This document shows, in pieces, positions 1-12,189 of a stretch of DNA of 64,000 nucleotides; positions within the stretch are counted from its first letter, which is position 1; the number at the start of each line of letters is the position of its first letter. Below the pieces are notes generated by a model. That model saw only the letters and a list, made by a program, of their open reading frames with translations, made no database searches and had not been told where the DNA came from. A program made the translations under genes and the position numbers. Origin of the DNA: Piezodorus guildinii (Eukaryota > Arthropoda > Insecta > Hemiptera > Pentatomidae); assembly GCA_023052935.1 (NCBI GenBank), contig CM041294.1:10402414-10466413 (forward strand). Reading direction: 5' to 3'.

Positions 1-480
1 TGGTTATGTCAGATAGCTTCCGACATTTACGAATGAGATAATATGAAGAAAAAAAATGTGTATGGTTTGGTGAATATTTTAGAATGTTTGGACTCAGGTG
101 AACATAAAAATATGCAATTTATATAGGCAAGTGAAAGAAAAAATCAATTAAAAAAATTGAAATAATTTCAGACTGAAAGTATCTTTATAAGATTAAATCT
201 TAGCGTCTATCTAAACTAACTTGAGAGTGACCTTGAGCTAGGAAACATCTTCGATATTGTTGATTAGATTTTAAGTTGGTATTTATTAAAAAGAGATTTT
301 ATAATCTAGTTTAACCAATTTTCTCACCTAAAGTTTCCGAACGAGATTTTTTCTTCCTAAGTTCTTAAACATTATCGAGACCTTATCGCGTCTGGTAAAG
401 ATCAGTTAAACTACCGATAAAGTTAAAAAAATAAATTGTTATACTTATCGGATATCGATGCAGTCATCAAGATTTAGGTT
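1..480. other. AT-rich stretch without recognisable gene
   Basis: No ORF, splice-bounded exon or known repeat family is recognised here. The sequence is AT-rich with short homopolymer runs. Confidence 0.5.
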
Positions 481-579
481 GACTTTATTAAATGGAGAGT
501 ATCGGATTTAAACTCCTCCGGGATTATTATATATATATCTATTTGCACATTATATATATTTTGCACTGCATAATGCTAC

Positions 580-830
580 CCTGGTCAGGACTCTGTTTCC
601 ATACACACGCTCCAGGCGGGCATGCACGCTCCGCCATTTACAGAATTTACTTCTGTGGGGCTCCCCCGGAGTTTCTTTCTTCCTCGTCTAACAGCCGCTC
701 TGAACGGATCTTCATCCCGGCCAGACACAGCAGCCGCTGCATCCAGAACAGGCAGAGTCCGGAGCGAGGACCGAAGGTTTCCGGGAGGACGAGATTGAGC
801 AGGCTGCCCGCCCGCCGTAAATATTAATAG
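580..830. other. GC-rich island, possible exon
   Basis: A sharp island of about 250 bases is far richer in G+C and CpG than its surroundings. It is open in more than one frame. The minus strand reads about 80 codons without a stop, ending near 583, with Arg/Pro/Ala-rich content; the plus strand is open from 492 to 827. I recognise no protein family on either strand. It could be a coding exon, a promoter-associated island of a gene outside the window, or foreign DNA. Nothing decides the strand. Confidence 0.3.
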
Positions 831-1880
831 GGACCTGACTTATTAATCATATATTGTTAATTAATAAACACTTTAAAACGAACTCAGCTATTTTTTTTAG
901 TCAAGGCACAATAAAGGGCTCTGGGTGATAAAACACTTACCGGGCCCCCAAATTGTACAGAGAGAAAGAATTGAATTAGTAAAATTAATAAAAAAAAAAA
1001 AAAAAAAAAAAAAAGAACCTCTATGATTTGCAGATTTGATCATCTTTATCTTTTACAATTTATAACATTCTGACTTTGCTGTCTATCGTAACCAATTATC
1101 TTTTTCTAAACAATATTTTAAAGATGTGTTTGTATATGAAACCTTTAAGAAGGATCAAAATTTTTACAATTAAACCCACATCAAATCAAAGGACATCATG
1201 TTGAACCATAGTGCCTTACAGGAAACTTCTAACATAGAAATTCTGTGTTTATTTTCGTTTATTTCTTGTTATTCTCCCTTACATTGTAGGTGTGGTGTAT
1301 GCCATTTATTTTTTTTTTTTTTTAACTACTAAAACATTTTTTTTTACGAAATTTTTAAGTAGTATTTGTCTTAACTGATATTGAAAATTAACTAATTTAC
1401 GACAAAATAACATATCGTTAGAATGTTATTTATCAGCTTGTTATTTTATAGTGGAAATTGACCATGAAAGTGAAAAAATAAAGAATGTGTCTGTCTTGAT
1501 CCATGGTTGGCCGCATTTAATAAAGTTATGTTTTGTATTTGTGTAGCAAAATTCTACATTAATCATAAAATTTTGTATGAAACAATTATATTTCTATTAA
1601 TTGAATCTTATTAATTTTTTCATCTAAGTTAAAAATATAATTTATAAATTGTTTTTAATAATTATCAGTAGTTCAAAAGAAATTCGTAATAAAAATATTG
1701 TGGATAAACGTTAAAAAAACAAAACAAACACCAACTTTTTGAGCTTTCTCTTGAGGTCACCTTACATTACAGAGTGATCGGGAAAGGACTGACATTGGGC
1801 TAATGCACCTTTCTGAATCTCTCTGATGGAGACCTAGCATGTGGGTAGGAACGTTGATAATCGAAAAATTGATAAGAATG
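831..1880. other. AT-rich spacer with poly-A tract
   Basis: No gene is seen. It contains a long A tract at about 990-1014 and several shorter T runs; the A tract may be the tail of an old retroelement whose body I do not recognise. Confidence 0.4.
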
Positions 1881-1894
1881 TATTGTTACTTTCA

Positions 1895-3032
1895 CGTTCC
1901 TATATATGAAATATATAGTAAGGGAAAGAAAGTATTGCTATCATGAATATTTCAGAATTCCAGTTTTCACCAGAAATACGTCCAAATGGCCGAGCAAAAA
2001 GGTCTGTATGTGTGTAGTAATTAAAGATCTAAATTAGGAATTTCATATTTAGGAAGAGGATATGCCTAAAACGTTAAAGCAACTTTTTCATCCAAATCGG
2101 CGAACTAAAAAAGCCACTTTTTATCATGCATTTTGCTGTGTTTTACGATTTTCTCAAAATTGACCGTTACGATCTTGATTTAACTCCCTGTGTCTATTTA
2201 AAATTTAATGTTTTTTTAACATCATGTAAGAGGTTTCATTCTGATAGAAATAGTTTTGCAGAGCTCTTAAATGCCGAATTATATTTCTCTTAAGTACCTT
2301 TAATTTTGTACATTCCAAAAAAAAATTAACATATAGTCTTATTAGCATTGATAAAAATTGAACGAATTCCATAACCAAAAAAGGAGAAAAGGGCAAAAAT
2401 ATATATTTTTTTATTGTTTTTTCCCGAACAGTAATAGTTATTTATACAATACCGGTCAAAAGTTTAAAGCCAGATATACTTCACATCAACACTCTTTGAA
2501 TTTTTTTGGTGGACGGGAATTTGGCGTTCGAATTTTTTCTTTTTGTGTATTATGTGGGTAGCACTATGCAATTCAATGGAAAATATAAGGAAATTTGTTC
2601 TAAACACAAATAATAATAATAAGATACCTATATTTTTTTTTTATTTAGGTATTCATAGAGGTTATTCATGACTGTTATTCATGATTATTTCATGATCATG
2701 ATTTATGATGAGTTATCATGATTATTGGTAGTGTATAGTTTTTAAGCGGCAGTATAATATACCGTTGAAAAGTTAAATATTTTAGAAAAAATCTTCTTAT
2801 CTATGAATTTCTGGTGATAATTTAAAGTGACTAATAGTGATTAAAAATGATTATTATATATAAAGATTTTATATTGTTATGTTATTTAATCTTAAACATA
2901 CGTTTTCCAACAAAGCTGAACATAATTCTATAAACTTTTTCACCTCTGACTTTATTTAATAGTTGTTAAGTTGGTTTTAACAACTGAGGTAAGTGAGAGT
3001 CGTGTGTTGTATGCACCAGATTTTTATTTTCT
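1895..3032 (-). repeat. Rep-A copy 1 (unclassified interspersed repeat)
   Basis: This is a diverged copy of a repeat seen at least ten times in the window. One end is the palindromic start with TATATAGTAAGGGAAAG near 1910. The other is a conserved tail reading GAGGTAAGTGAGAG then GCACCAGATTTTT near 2988-3030. The family carries subterminal inverted repeats ACTTTCACTTACCT / AGGTAAGTGAAAGT and, in most copies, a (CA)n tract near one end. No coding capacity is seen. The layout resembles non-autonomous Helentron-like elements, but I cannot prove the class. Confidence 0.6.
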
Positions 3033-3580
3033 AGACCATCATCTTTCTTCTCGATTCAATGTATATAATAATCAATTTAATTTTATTCAAGAAGACTGAA
3101 TTTATATTCAATAAAATAAAATAATTTTGTATTTGAACATCGGGACAGCTGCTGATGATGAGTAAATGCATAATGTTATAAAATAAATAACCATGAGGAC
3201 ATATACTTTAACTAAGCGCCTGCTAAGCTAACACCTTCAGTTCTGTAACGCTGTTAAGTATTGCGGGTTGCCTACACGGACCGCCGTAGAGCCCCAATCC
3301 AGGGAGCTAGCCACCTTTAAGGACATCTTTTAGTATTGTACACGTATTAAGTGGAAGCCAGTACGAGCGGGTTTAGTTTCACAAAAATAAATATAATTTT
3401 TTTTATTTACAATTACTTACAAACGACTGTATTAAATATAATGAATAAAAGAAACGTATTTGGAAGGACCCAACCACGGTTAGGCATAAGGAAATCATAT
3501 GCATTTACTGGAGTGGAAATATATATGGCTGTAAAAAATCACTTAATAGTCCTACAAAATTTGTACTCTCTTCAAACTTA
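3033..3580. other. Unassigned segment upstream of a LINE 3' end
   Basis: This contains a short higher-GC patch at about 3220-3320 and an ORF of 76 codons at 3351-3581 that resembles no family I know. It may be degraded LINE sequence leading into the following element. Confidence 0.3.
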
Positions 3581-4325
3581 AAATTCCATTTAATCATTCT
3601 GTGGGGGACAGCTAAACGTTCTAACATCAAACGCATTCAATCCTTTCAATCCAAAGTCCTCCGAACAATAGTAAATGCTCCTTATTATGTCTCCAACTAT
3701 ACCTTACACCACGACCTTAATGTTCCATTTATTTCAGACCTGATTCCATCCAAAATTTCCAAATTCCACTAGAACCTCATTCATCATCCTAATCCTCTAG
3801 CACAATCCCTATCCAGCTCTACTCATCCATACAATCCTCCTAGAAGGTTGAAACGGCAGTGGCCCCGAGACATATTGTAAACATCTATTCTGGAGTTCTG
3901 ACACTGGTCAGATTCTCCTCTCATGTGCGGTGTGATTGTGGCTGTGGCGCCCTCACTTAGCTTCCGCTGGCTCTCACCAGTGATGCGGCTGAGAGGGAGG
4001 CGCTGGGATCCTTTGGACTCTGCTTGTCCTTCCACAAGTGGGGGACAAGCCCGTCCGGGGTTCCCGAGCTGATTGTAAATATTGTACATAATTATGAATG
4101 TGACATGTTTTGTTTATTTATTTTGTTTACTTCATTTATTTTTATTTATTTTTTTGTATTGTATACGTTTATTTATTTTGTTTTTCATTTTATGTAATTT
4201 GACTTTATTTTTTGTTTATATTGTAAATATTGTATGAATGAGATCCTGTAGCACTATTATTATTGTGTATTATGACAAATTGTAATATATACGAATAAAA
4301 AAAAAAATAAAAATAAAAAAAAATT
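3580..4325 (+). mobile_element. Jockey-like LINE, 3' end and UTR
   Basis: Broken reading frames encode the C-terminal tail of a jockey-type reverse transcriptase polyprotein, with LQSLQSK-like and LHHDLNVPF-like segments and an ending like RRLKRQWPRDIL near 3840-3880. A GC-richer 3' UTR and an A-rich tail at about 4295-4325 follow. Copies of the same 3' region occur at 7725-8090, 9535-9775 and 47230-47790. It is strongly 5'-truncated and inactive. Confidence 0.6.
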
Positions 4326-4334
4326 ATAAGTCAA

Positions 4335-4800
4335 AACATTTAACGTTCATAATCAACCAGCGAATGAAAGTACTTTATTCTCTTCTATCTAAATCATCAA
4401 AATTAAAAACTAGATAGAATACTGAATAGATACAAATACCTACTTAAATCCATATGAACCTAGGCCTCAGAGATTTATAGCTCATGAAAAAAGATTAACA
4501 TACAAAAACTGCAATTATTTTAATAAAAAGAATTAAATACTCATAACGACAGTTCCTTTGTTCGAATCAACAAAATCCTACACACGGACTTAGATAAGAA
4601 CTCTCTACTCACGTTTTTATAGCAAACTGTACGGACACGACCGTAGACTTATATCAATAGCTGAAATCCTGTCAGCAGAAGGCTGAAGAAAAGCTGGATG
4701 AGAGACCTCCTCTAGTAAATTAAATCCTATAAAGAGGTCCTGCTGGGCACTTTCCTTACCCATGCCTATCATGCTGCTGCTTACTTTTCATACAGCACAT
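4335..4800 (+). mobile_element. Jockey-like LINE fragment
   Basis: Degenerate frames read as the thumb and C-terminal part of a jockey-type reverse transcriptase (LLSKSSKLKT-like near 4380, then IQKLQL-like). A related but different relic is at 26395-27200. There are many stops; it is a dead fragment. Confidence 0.45.
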
Positions 4801-5760
4801 TTGCTGATTGTCAGCTAGCTTCTAACAGGTGCGAATGCATAAATAAGAAAAACACACACGCACACACAATAAAAAATATATATAATATAATATAAAATAT
4901 ATATATATAGGAAAAATGATAATGATACAATATAAAAGATATTCTCATAGATGTTTCTTCCTTCCCTTTTGCTAAGGAATTTCGTACTTCGTACTTCTAC
5001 ATGAGGGCACAGGGGACAAAAATGAGGACTAAAGCTTTTAAGGTCACCAATTAAATGATTTTAATTAATTCGTATAATTTTTATTATTAAAATATACACA
5101 ATATTTTACAAAATATAATAAGAATAACATGAACAACAAAATATGTATGACACAATATTTAGTAGAGGATTGACCACCGTTCGTAGGCAGTAGCCTCATT
5201 TTTTTAAATATCATTACCAAATAATCTAAACTTTGACACTAGCTTGTCACAATAGTCCTTGTGCCTGGTATTATTAATTTTTTTCATGACGTCCGAAGCG
5301 TATTTGGGAAGATAAAGTTTTTTTAGAAGCTTAAGATATGTTTATGTCAAACTGAACGATTTTTTTCTCTCAGTATGTATATGGGTAACTATTTCCAAAC
5401 ACATATAAAAATGTTTGTTTAAAATGCATTAAAAAAAAATTGTTTGATAATGGGACTGAAATGTTGATAGTAATAGGTTTAGAAGAAAAAATTATGTATA
5501 AAAAAATTTAAATAAAAAACCACGCGTACTTGATAATTATTTTTTTCTTAGAAAATGGCACATTTTTCGAAAGTCTAATTTTTAAGCTCAAATGTGGACG
5601 TTCATTAAAATACGAATTCAAGTCAAAGAGAATTTAAAATAATATCTAACGGCACAAGAACATTGACAACCAAGTGTAATCAGTAATACTAAATTCTAGT
5701 AATACTAAAAATTTAATAATTCTGATATTGACTAAATTTCAATAAACATAAAACTGATGT
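4801..5760. other. AT-rich spacer
   Basis: No gene or clear mobile element is recognised. There is a short (CA)n and (AT)n patch at about 4850-4910. This lies just downstream of the 3' end of the minus-strand acidic gene. Confidence 0.4.
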
Positions 5761-5780
5761 AAACGAGGATAAAAAAGTAT

Positions 5781-5786
5781 TTTATT
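5781..5786 (-). promoter_or_regulatory. Candidate polyadenylation signal of the acidic-protein gene
   Basis: AATAAA on the minus strand, about 150 bases downstream of the stop codon at 5936-5938. Position and sequence fit a canonical poly(A) signal; there is no transcript evidence. Confidence 0.5.
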
Positions 5787-5935
5787 GACAACATTTTTCG
5801 TTTTTATTACATTAGGTACATCAGTGATTCTTACTAACTAAATAACAATAAAAAATATGGAGGCTATAAGTCTCAAAAATCGTTAAATTATTATTACAAA
5901 ATGTACACGCTTTCCCATTTCGGAAAAGATAATTT

Positions 5936-7549
5936 TCATAAAAATTTATAATTAAATTTCCAAAAGTTTTTGAAATTCTTCGGCATTTTGACTTTTGGGT
6001 TGCCGCTTGTGGAGTTGAATACTATGTTGGATATGCTGTCGAAATCAAAGAGGCCTTTGTTGTGGAATTTGTTCTTTTTTGAGACCGGAAGTTTGCCCGC
6101 GTCTAACTTTTCCTTTACTTCCCGTATTTTGGTCTCCTCCGCTGATTCGTCGACTTCGTAATCGTGAGTGATGTCCTGGTTGATCTGGGAGTCGTCGTAG
6201 TTCTTGTAAGCGTTTTCGATTTCCTTTTCCGATAGTTCGCCCTCTTCGTCGTAATTTGCTTCTTCTTCTGATTCCGTCATAGGTCTCTTCTTCTTCTTCT
6301 TCTTAGATCCTTTTTCCTTGGGCTTCTTGGAGTACTTTATGATTATGGGAGCGTCCTCGATGTGGTGGAAGTGCTTGTGCTTCTTGCTGTTCATGTTGGG
6401 GTGGTTGTGCTTGATGATGGAGGGAATGGTGAGCCGGAAGGACTCAGGGTCGAAGCCTTTCGGAGGGTTGTGGTGGACGTGCTTCAGCTGATCGTAGAAG
6501 TGGTGGTGGTGGTGTTCTTCTTCTTCCTCTTCTTCTGAAGATTCTTCCTCTTTGGACTTTTCCGGTGTTGTTCCGGCCGCTTCTCAGGTCGTTTCTCCGC
6601 ACTCGCTTCAGTAGAAGATCCAGGAAGTGCGTATCCTGGGAATTTATGCAACTCTTTTAATTTGAAAGTTTCTACTATTTTAGGTTTTTCTGTCGGTTTG
6701 AATGCATACTGGTTTGTGTGTAGTTCCTCTAATTGGAGTATAGTCGTGGTTTTTAGAAACTGCTAGGTTGTACGCAGGAGGTTTCGGTTTCACTGATCTC
6801 TCGTCTTCGGATGGGTCCCTGTAGCCGTGTATATCGTAGACGTCGTCCTCTTCGCTCTGCTCGGGCGATTTCTCTTTGGACTCGCTGTCGCTGTAGTCGG
6901 ATGAAGGGCTGGGGAAGTCTTCGCTGCTGAAGAAGGAGTCCATGAAGGACACGGGGACCAGCTTATCCTTCTCCTTGCTCTTGAAAAGCGGCTTGCTCAT
7001 CGGCTTGGCGATGTCGTCAAAGTCTTCGTCGAAAGGATCGATGTCAAGAAAGGAGTCCATTCCCCTCATGAGGAGGCTCAGCTCGTCACTTTTCACCTGC
7101 GGGATCTCCTTGCTCGAAGGATAATAATAATCCAGAAGAGGAGGAGGCGCAGGATGTGTCCTTATCAGGTAGTTGTAACTCGCAGGAGCTGCCACCAGGG
7201 GCGGAGCTCGCTTCTTCCTCGCCTTACGGAAGTCTTCTCGCCCTTGCTGAGAGAGTTCTTGGTCCTTCCGATTCCGATCGGGATGAGAGGTTTGTTAGTC
7301 CCGTTGACGATGTACTTGGAAATGTCCGGCCTCTTGATGACTATGTCGATAGGATTCTTCATGGTTTGCAAGGTATCGTTCCCAGGCGCCGGAGTCGAAC
7401 CCACATCCAGTTGAGTCTGATTACTGACAGGGTCGGTTCGTCACTGATGGGGACAGTCTTGTTTCCGAATTTCGTGACAGCAGTCACCGATGAAGTTTTC
7501 ATCTTTTTAGTTCTAGGGTCGATTAGCTGGAATTCATAGTCATTGGTTA
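5936..7549 (-). CDS. Acidic Ser/Lys/His-rich protein, 3'-terminal exon, frame-disrupted
   Basis: I do not recognise this protein. The exon carries about 535 codons of strongly protein-like sequence up to a TAA at 5936. It has a segment with IDIVIKRPDISKYIVNG, a Pro/Tyr stretch (HPAPPPLLDYYY), and an Asp/Glu/Ser-rich centre with MDSFFSSEDFPSPSSDYSDS. An acidic run with five histidines lies near 6510, followed by a Lys cluster near 6300 and an acidic C-terminus. The reading frame changes four times, near 7430, 7240, 6728 and 6585, while composition stays continuous. The upstream boundary is probably a splice acceptor near 7550, because the first in-frame Met lies well inside. Low complexity suggests a disordered secreted or matrix protein, but that is inference. 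The alternatives are a recent pseudogene or assembly indels in an intact gene. Confidence 0.6.
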
Positions 7550-7724
7550 CTTTGTTAAATTAAATTTTATAATTTAGCATTATAACATATTTATGGAGAG
7601 AAAGAAAAGTTTTTAAATCGAAATATACTTATATAAATAGATTTTTTGTAAGTTTTTTTGGTTGTAATCTTCAAGGAACAAACGATTCCTAACCCTCCCT
7701 CCCAACAAAAAAATATATAAATTG

Positions 7725-8090
7725 GGGTTCTGGCAACTGGTCAGATATTCAACTCAAGTGCTGCATGCTTGTGGCTATAGTACCTCTCTCAACTTCTGCT
7801 AGTTTTTAAACCAAAGAGGTGTTTTGATCTCTCGAATTCTGCCTTTCCCACGATATATGGGGAAACAAAGGTGGTATGGTCTTTTAAGGGCTCAGTGTAA
7901 ATATTGCGCACAGGTTTGAGTGCTTTATAAGTGCTTATTTAGGTGTTAACTTTATATTATTTATTTTATGTTCAGTATTTTACTATTATATAAATTATTT
8001 TATTTTATTATTTACTTTTTTTTTTAAATATTGTATGAATGTGATCTGGTAGCTTTATCAGAATTGTGTAATTTGAGACCAATCCTGATA
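7725..8090 (+). mobile_element. Jockey-like LINE 3' UTR, diverged copy
   Basis: The sequence parallels the 3' UTR of the LINE at 3580-4325: the TTCTGGCAACTGGTCAG start, a stretch of TTTATTTATTTTATG type, then ATTGTATGAATGTGATC. No coding part is retained. The strand is inferred from the better preserved copy. Confidence 0.5.
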
Positions 8091-8454
8091 ATTCTGGAAA
8101 CAACTTGTTAAATTGTTTAGTTTTATCAAAATCTGTTTTAATGTAAAGATTGGTCTTCAACATATATTTAACTCAATTTAATTGCTCATTAACTTGTCAA
8201 CTTTGTATATAATGTATATAAATGATTTTTCATTGTATATATTTTGTATCATTATTTCATATTTTTATAATTATCAGATTTCATGTAATTTTACATTAAA
8301 TATGTTTCTTTCTAAATATTATATCGATTCAGTATCAATGCACAATTCCTCATTGAGGAAAATTGTGATATTACTGAATAAAATTTGTCTTTGAATTAAA
8401 AATATAAATAAATAAATTTTTAAAAAATAGTTGACATTTCAGAAGGAGTAGGTT
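8091..8454. other. AT-rich spacer
   Basis: Nothing recognisable; a short plus-strand ORF at 8182-8394 is a composition artefact of AT-rich DNA. Confidence 0.4.
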
Positions 8455-8745
8455 TCAGAGATTACCTTAGGTGTAGAGGCTAGCATAACAACCTTCTATG
8501 GCCAAGGTTCTGGGTCAAACCGAGATACCTGTAGGAATCTATAAAGGGAGTAAAAACCCTTGTTTATACTTTCCTTTGGAGGGGACATAACATGTTGGTC
8601 CCAACCCTGGAGGTATCAGATAATATTTAAAGATCCCTATCCTGACTAAATCTAAATGGACCAAATTTAGGCTCCCATTGTTGTCATTGTTGGATTAGCT
8701 GACAGTAGCATAAAACTGAGGTCAGACAAATGTACAGGATTTAGT
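8455..8745 (+). mobile_element. tRNA-derived SINE, diverged copy
   Basis: This is an old member of the SINE family best preserved at 44291-44575 and 54604-54898. It retains the A-box region (GAGGCTAGCATAACA), the block GGGAGTAAAAACCC, the block AAAGATCCCTATCCT and the end TAGCATAAAACTGAGG. Confidence 0.6.
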
Positions 8746-9277
8746 ACTTACAGCCATTTTTACTGTTTGTAAGCCTAAAGTGTCTCACCAAAGATATCAT
8801 CATATAAGAAATTATTTGTTAGTAAATTTATAATTAAATATAAGTTTAAGAAAATTAAATAAATAAACAAATCAAAAGGCAGAAAATTTTATGCCAAAAT
8901 AATTTATCCAAAAGGTTCCAAAAAATTGTGAGATAGAACAAAACTCCTATATATTTAAAAGATGTAATATTTCCAACCCAATTTCTAAATATTCCAGATA
9001 TGTGCTTTTCCTCTGAGATTCTTCATAACTTTCTGTCTGGTTAGTAACTGTAATTGTTTAAATATTCTTAATTTTCTCTCCATAAATGAGTAATAATTGA
9101 ATCATTGAAATGCCATAACCATAATGTATATTATTTTTATAAGTATTTCGAAATGACACTTCTTCTATCGATGAAAACAGCAAAAAAAAAAAAAAAATTA
9201 TTTGAATAGTGAACATTACATAATATTTTATGTTTACTATAACACATTACAAAATCTTAATTTATTTTTTATTACAA
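8746..9277. other. AT-rich spacer
   Basis: No gene or repeat recognised; there is an A run near 9182-9196. Confidence 0.4.
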
Positions 9278-9422
9278 TGGATATAATTATTGGACCTTTG
9301 AGAATTACAGGAAGGAATTAATTCGGGTGGCAGTCAGTAAAAGGAACAATAGTTTTAACTATTTATTGTCTGCCAACATTTGTAGGTTCACATTGTGATA
9401 CAAGATACGAAAGGAATACAAA

Positions 9423-9446
9423 GTGTGTGTGTGTGTGTGTGTGTGT
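9423..9446. repeat. (GT)n microsatellite
   Basis: A run of twelve GT units. Confidence 0.9.
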
Positions 9447-9534
9447 ATTTTTATTTACTTTACTATATTATTATATATTAATAGTAAGTATTATTACTAT
9501 AATTTACTTTTATTATATTATTATATATGTGTTC

Positions 9535-9775
9535 CAAACTTCCTGCCCACTCAAACCCGCTAATCCGTGACCTTTCCTCAACAGTTATTCCTGACAATCC
9601 ACCGAGGCGACTGAAAAGAAGATGGCCAAGAGACCTCTTACCGTAAATTGGATATTGGAGTTCTACCAATGGGTAGTTTCTTCACAGGACAATCATGTGT
9701 CTTCATCTCATATCTATCCCATTTACTTGATGTATTGTATAAATACAGTTGTAAATTTCTTTAAATAAATAATAA
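9535..9775 (+). mobile_element. Jockey-like LINE 3' end
   Basis: It encodes the tail IPDNPPRRLKRRWPRDLLP (9585-9643) followed by TGGAGTTCTACCAATGGG and an AT-rich UTR, as in the copy at 47590-47790. It is 5'-truncated. Confidence 0.55.
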
Positions 9776-9834
9776 AAATAAAAAATATATGTGTAACTAT
9801 ACTGTTGTTGTATTTTCTTTGTATCTATTTGGCT

Positions 9835-9869
9835 CTGATGACTGACAATGTGGACCTACTAACGTTGAC
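9835..9869 (+). ncRNA. Hammerhead-like core, degenerate
   Basis: It has an exact CTGATGA. The homologous motif at 50060-50096 shows that the GAAAC box has decayed here to CTAAC and that stem II no longer closes. Probably inactive. Confidence 0.3.
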
Positions 9870-9955
9870 AGATAATAAATAGTTAAAAATCTCTAATTGT
9901 TTCTTTTATGGACCGCCACCCGGACTAATTCCTTCCTGTATTTTTAATTATATTA

Positions 9956-11055
9956 TTCATAACTCCCTCTTGAACATCTGAATAACATACCATAATTAAA
10001 ATAAGTTTTATTATAAAACATAATAAACATAGGGTTATATTAGGCATTTCAGTTCATCAATCCAATTTAAATCTAAATATCATAAAGACAATGCAATACA
10101 ATAAGAAAAGCCGATCGAACATACTTAGAAATAAAGTAAGAGGCAAAAGCGCTTCTAATCTACGTCAAGCGTGCACCAAATATTTCTTTTCTCTTTATAA
10201 TATCGGCATTTATTTTGCAATTGTAATATCTATGTACAGGGTATTATTGACTAATTTTACCTGCAACTGAAAAACAAAAATAAATTTATTTTTTTTTATT
10301 TATTACTATACAAAATAGTAAATAGAAAAATGAAATATTACTTACCATTGAAGAAATGACAGGATTCGATTTCACTGAAAAGCTAATATACATTATGTAC
10401 AATTTCAATTATTTTGTACATAATTTAATTTACAAATATTTGTAAAAGCAGTTCTTAATATATATCCATGAATACTTGGGTGTTGGAATGTTTGTAGGTA
10501 GTTTATTGAAATTATTTACAATGACTATCGACTAATATTAAGAAAGAAACTAACCAATAATCCATTAAACAAAGTTTTACACATTCTAAGAAATATATGT
10601 TGAAATTTTGTGAAATAATATGCCATATTTTTTCACACTTAATACTGTTAAAGTGAGATGTGCATGTAGATAACCTTGTGAGATAACTAATATAATAAGT
10701 ATCATTTTGTCTTGATGGTCCATGAATTTTGAAAGTAAAATAATGCCAGATATATACCAGTATTTAGAGACTTAAGGCTGTGTTTTATAGATTAAAGTAA
10801 TAATTTAATTATTATTATTTATGCATTTCTTTTAGTTTTTGCCAGTCTAAAGGCTGTGCAAATGGGTGATTAAACTAAAAAGAATAATGTAGGCTACCCA
10901 CTTTAAAGAGGCTGAATGAGCTCCATGAAGGTTTTTTAAGCTAGAGCACACCTCTCAGTAATAATAATTACAATATAAAACAATAAAAAAATGGAATTTT
11001 AATTCAACTGAATTGAATATTTTTTTATTGTAATTTAAAACTGTATTATACAACA
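9956..11055. other. AT-rich spacer
   Basis: No gene recognised. Short inverted AT-rich segments occur, but I could not assign a repeat family. Confidence 0.4.
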
Positions 11056-11745
11056 GAATAAGTAAATATTCAGGGTGAAGAAAAGTCATGAAAATGTCTT
11101 GAGAAAGTACTACCCAGTGGTAGCACTTCACTAACTATTTTAAGGCAGTAGTTCCCGAGGCCACCTTCTTTTTAATCACCTCGGAGGGTTATCAAGAATA
11201 TCTAAGGAAGATAAATTATGGACAGAAGGTTTGAGTTGGCAGGGAGTTTGGAATGAAAAGAAGTATATCTATCATGTACTAGATCTGCAACAAATGGGAT
11301 GTTGAGATCATTATGGAGGAGTTGACTTGTGACAAAACAAGGGAAATTCAAGATTTTGCAAAGGATTTGATGTGAGTGGCATTAGATGGTTTAGTAGAGC
11401 CCTAAAGCTCGATTCCATTTGTCCAAATAGATTTGATAATTGTGGGGTAAACAAGCTTATTGTAGTAGACTGGAAGTTTTGGCTGTGATTTGGGACTGAA
11501 GGGTTTTGGATGCAGTAGTTGGATCATTATGGACGATTAAGATGATCGTGTCATAAGCATAAGTATTGGGGACAGTATGAGGATGGAGTGGAATGTCAGC
11601 TGTATAATGAGAGTAGAGGATAGGACCTAAGATACTACCTTGAGGCACTCCAGCAGATTGGGAAAATATGGATGAGTAGGAAAAGTTATGGTATACCTTA
11701 AAGGTTCTGCCAGTAACGTAGGAAGAGTTTAATTTAAAATTAGTA
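11056..11745 (-). mobile_element. Jockey-like LINE, reverse transcriptase fragment
   Basis: Minus-strand frames encode the RT palm with GVPQGSILGPILYSHYTADI at about 11590-11650, followed by a degenerate catalytic box in which the expected A-D-D has become A-Y-D. Stops and frame changes show it is dead. The downstream part (11200-11450) continues as degraded RT. Confidence 0.7.
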
Positions 11746-12189
11746 ATATTTCACATATTGTTTTAAAGCATATGTGATCCCCATATTTTATATAAATTCT
11801 CATACTTTTAGAATTTCACCACATCTTCAAGTTGATAACATATTATTTGTTGATTCACTTGCAATATCTTCAACGTTACCATCAATTTCCTCTTCATTTT
11901 GTTAAAGAAGATAATTTTTCATACATGGTTAATAAAAATACCAATTAACGTTGTATTGTATATTAACTATGAAAGTAATATATTATCGACTATCATAAAA
12001 AAAATACAAATAGAATTGAAAAATCCAACTGAAAGTTTCAGCATTCACTTCTTATCCATTATTTTAAACTATTGAGTACAGTACTCGTATTTTTTTTTTT
12101 TTTTTTTTTTTTTTGTATTTTTCCATCAATAATATTTACTAGCCACAATTTATTGTCAGCTTAATTTTTTAGGAAATTGTTTGTTACTA
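11746..12189. other. AT-rich spacer with poly-T
   Basis: Nothing recognisable except a T tract at about 12090-12114. Confidence 0.4.

Larger units (their letters stand above)
9278..9955. mobile_element. Inverted pair of Penelope-like 3' ends enclosing a LINE fragment
   Basis: The left arm (about 9278-9402) and right arm (about 9835-9955) are inverted copies of the terminal module also present at 29178-29300 and 50060-50220, recognised by GAATTACAGGAAGGAATTA and by the complement GACCGCCACCCGGACTAATT. The right arm keeps an intact CTGATGA. Between the arms lie a (GT)n tract and a jockey-like LINE 3' end. The PLE assignment rests on similarity to the GIY-YIG-bearing element at 22755-24115. Confidence 0.5.

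Noticed and set aside
7156..7539. Plus-strand ORFs of 86 and 127 codons
   Set aside because: They lie antisense to the acidic-protein exon and have no family resemblance.
9478..9669. Minus-strand ORF of 63 codons
   Set aside because: Antisense to a jockey-like LINE 3' end.
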